NCBI RefSeq assembly: GCF_920984675.1
Contig: NZ_CAKLBV010000038.1
Span: 1-45,962 of the forward strand
DNA from: Methylobacterium sp. Leaf118
GTDB lineage: Bacteria > Pseudomonadota > Alphaproteobacteria > Rhizobiales > Beijerinckiaceae
Direction of reading: 5' to 3'
DNA: 45,962 bases
Below the pieces are notes generated by a model that saw only the letters and a program-made list of their open reading frames with translations, did no database searches and had not been told where the DNA came from. Made by a program: the position numbers and the translations under genes. Numbering within the stretch: position 1 is the stretch's first letter; every line of letters starts with the position of its first letter. Shown in pieces: positions 44,641 through 45,962 of this stretch.

Positions 44641-45662
44641 GCCATGTACCCCGACTTCCGGAACCATGCGATCGCGTCGCTCAGCCCCTCGCGATAGGGT
44701 CGCGCGGAATAGCCGAGCTCCGCCCGTGCCTTGGCATCGGAGAAGAACATCCGGTACTTCGACATGCGCACGCCGTCGATCGTGGCGAGCGGCGCCTTTC
44801 CGGTCACCCGGGCGATCTGCTCGGAGAGGAAGGCGATCGGGTAGATCACCGCGTAGGGCAGCCGCGTCGTCGGCGCCTTGCGGCCGACGATCCCGGCGAT
44901 GTCGGCGAGCATCGTCGCCAGCATCACGTCCTCGCCGCCCAGGATGTAATGCTCGCCGATCCGGCCCTTGCGCAGCGCCAGCAGGTGGCCGGCGGCGACG
45001 TCGTCGACATGAGCGAGGTTGAGGCCGGTATCGACGAAAGCCGGAATCTTGCCGCGTGCGGCGTCGAGGATGATGCGCCCGGTCGGCGTCGGCTTCACGT
45101 CGCGCGGGCCGATCGGCGTCGAGGGGTTGACGATGACGGCGGGCAGCCGGTCGCGGGCCACCATCTCGTCGACGACCCGCTCGGCCACGACCTTGCTGCG
45201 CTTGTAGGCGCCGATCGCGGTCTCGGGGGTCAGCGGCCGGGTCTCGTCGGCAGGCGTGCCGTCGTCGTGCGGCTTGATGGTCGCGACGCTCGACGTATAG
45301 ACGACCCGCTCGACGCCGGCCTTGAGCGCCTCCTCCATGAGGATGCGGGTGCCGTCCCGGTTCGTGCGGACGATCTCCTCCATGTCGGGCGCCCAGAGCC
45401 GGTAGTCCGCCGCGGCATGGATCAGGTAGCGTTGGCCGCGCAGGGCGGAGGCGACCGCCGCGCGGTCGCGCATGTCGGCCTCGACGATCTCGACATCGGG
45501 CCAGATCAGGTTGGTACGGGGCGAGGAGGCGCGCACGGAGACCCGCACCGTGAATCCGGCGGCGCGGAACACGTCCACCAGGGCGGCCCCCAGGAAGCCG
45601 CTGGCGCCGGTGATCAGCACCGGCCCCGCTGTGAGCGGGCCGCTTGATGTCGGCTCTGTCAT
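44637..45662 (-). CDS. hpnA: Hopanoid-associated sugar epimerase HpnA
   Basis: An NAD(P)-dependent extended short-chain dehydrogenase of 341 residues: VLITGASGFLGAALVDVF, VYTSSVATI and the active-site-like YKRSKVVAE. HpnA and related enzymes appear to help with sugar side chains of hopanoids; the exact reaction is not settled. The ATG at 45662 was chosen; the frame is open upstream without homology. First gene of the coupled operon. Confidence 0.9.
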   Translation of the reverse strand: MTEPTSSGPLTAGPVLITGASGFLGAALVDVFRAAGFTVRVSVRASSPRTNLIWPDVEIVEADMRDRAAVASALRGQRYLIHAAADYRLWAPDMEEIVRTNRDGTRILMEEALKAGVERVVYTSSVATIKPHDDGTPADETRPLTPETAIGAYKRSKVVAERVVDEMVARDRLPAVIVNPSTPIGPRDVKPTPTGRIILDAARGKIPAFVDTGLNLAHVDDVAAGHLLALRKGRIGEHYILGGEDVMLATMLADIAGIVGRKAPTTRLPYAVIYPIAFLSEQIARVTGKAPLATIDGVRMSKYRMFFSDAKARAELGYSARPYREGLSDAIAWFRKSGYMA

Positions 45663-45819
45663 CGTGCTCGCGTGATCGGTCGGAAACCCTCGCCCGCCGG
45701 CACCCGGGGGCGAACGGAAGCGCCGCTTCCGCCCTGCCCCGATTCCGGGCAGCGGCGGCGCGGTGCTTGTCTCATCGATGACGCGGTGCGGCAAGCGCCG
45801 CCCGCGTGGTAAGGTTGAC

Positions 45820-45962
45820 TCAGGCGAGGCGCAGGCGGCCGCTCCGGCTGCCCTTCTTCTGCTCGGGCAGCGCACCGCGGACGGTCTTGAGGATGCCCTC
45901 GGCGTCGAGGCCGGCCTGGGCGTACATGATCTCCGGCTTGTCGTGGTCCTGGTAGAGGTCCG
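45820..45962 (-). CDS. dxs: 1-Deoxy-D-xylulose-5-phosphate synthase, C-terminal end only
   Basis: Only 46 residues are in the window. The end [20 protein letters not shown] resembles the C-terminus of DXS. DXS makes the first precursor of the non-mevalonate isoprenoid route, which would feed the hopanoid genes downstream. The 157 bases to hpnA hold some short hairpins, such as CGGAAGC/GCTTCCG near 45715-45730. Confidence 0.7.
   Translation of the reverse strand, partial: DLYQDHDKPEIMYAQAGLDAEGILKTVRGALPEQKKGSRSGRLRLA

Overview
The window is high-GC, gene-dense DNA from an alphaproteobacterial methylotroph, most likely the Methylobacterium/Methylorubrum extorquens group. This is inferred from the gene set: a bacteriochlorophyll gene (bchD), the ethylmalonyl-CoA pathway genes ccr and meaA, pccA, a PQQ alcohol dehydrogenase with a lanthanide-type metal signature, and a compact hopanoid operon. 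Strain and replicon cannot be told from the sequence. No tRNA, rRNA, insertion sequence, prophage or CRISPR array was recognised. Almost all DNA is coding.

Layout. 1-2759 (minus): a two-domain cold-shock protein, a DUF192 protein and the truncated magnesium-chelatase gene bchD, spaced as one operon. 2998-4014: a membrane acyltransferase-like protein. 4011-7566: elongation factor P (efp, minus) divergent from its modification genes epmA and epmB, followed by a glutathione S-transferase. 7646-10364: a YdcF/ElyC protein, DUF3253, DUF599, acylphosphatase and a gamma-glutamylcyclotransferase-like protein. 10559-13973 (minus): propionyl-CoA carboxylase alpha subunit, an unknown protein and an L,D-transpeptidase lipoprotein. 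14162-16450 (plus): a histone-deacetylase-family hydrolase and an AraC regulator. 16484-20815 (minus): a closely spaced row anmK, an MrcB-like stand-alone domain protein, aroC, ribB with a degenerate RibA half, and a zinc-ribbon membrane protein. 20937-22208: tyrS. 22322-26822: meaA and ccr, divergent, with a small secreted protein between them. 27253-27858: leuD.

27970-38884 is the most distinctive part. A minus-strand set encodes a PedF-type cytochrome c, a quinoprotein-associated periplasmic binding protein and, beyond a terminator, an ExaF/PedH-like PQQ alcohol dehydrogenase. Divergent from it is a four-gene plus-strand operon whose genes overlap by 4 bases each: a PQQ-associated ABC-type binding protein, a PQQ-associated beta-propeller, a NosR/NirI-like flavin and iron-sulfur membrane protein, and an ApbE-like flavin transferase. 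A hybrid histidine kinase lies convergent to that operon. The NosR-like/ApbE pair beside a quinoprotein dehydrogenase, without an ABC ATPase or permease gene here, is the best candidate for an undescribed system. It could be a flavin/Fe-S electron conduit or a redox sensor serving periplasmic alcohol oxidation.

39127-39390 holds a small membrane ORF with an internal 15-bp inverted repeat and a good terminator behind it. 39563-45962 (minus) is the hopanoid block hpnA-hpnC-hpnD-hpnE-shc, with overlaps or gaps of only a few bases, preceded by the 3' end of what is probably dxs. It would turn isoprenoid precursor into squalene and then hopene.

Start codons were chosen by homology, ribosome binding sites and gene overlaps. 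Several are GTG or TTG, and one may be CTG. Functional calls come from recognising family motifs by eye; no database search was run.
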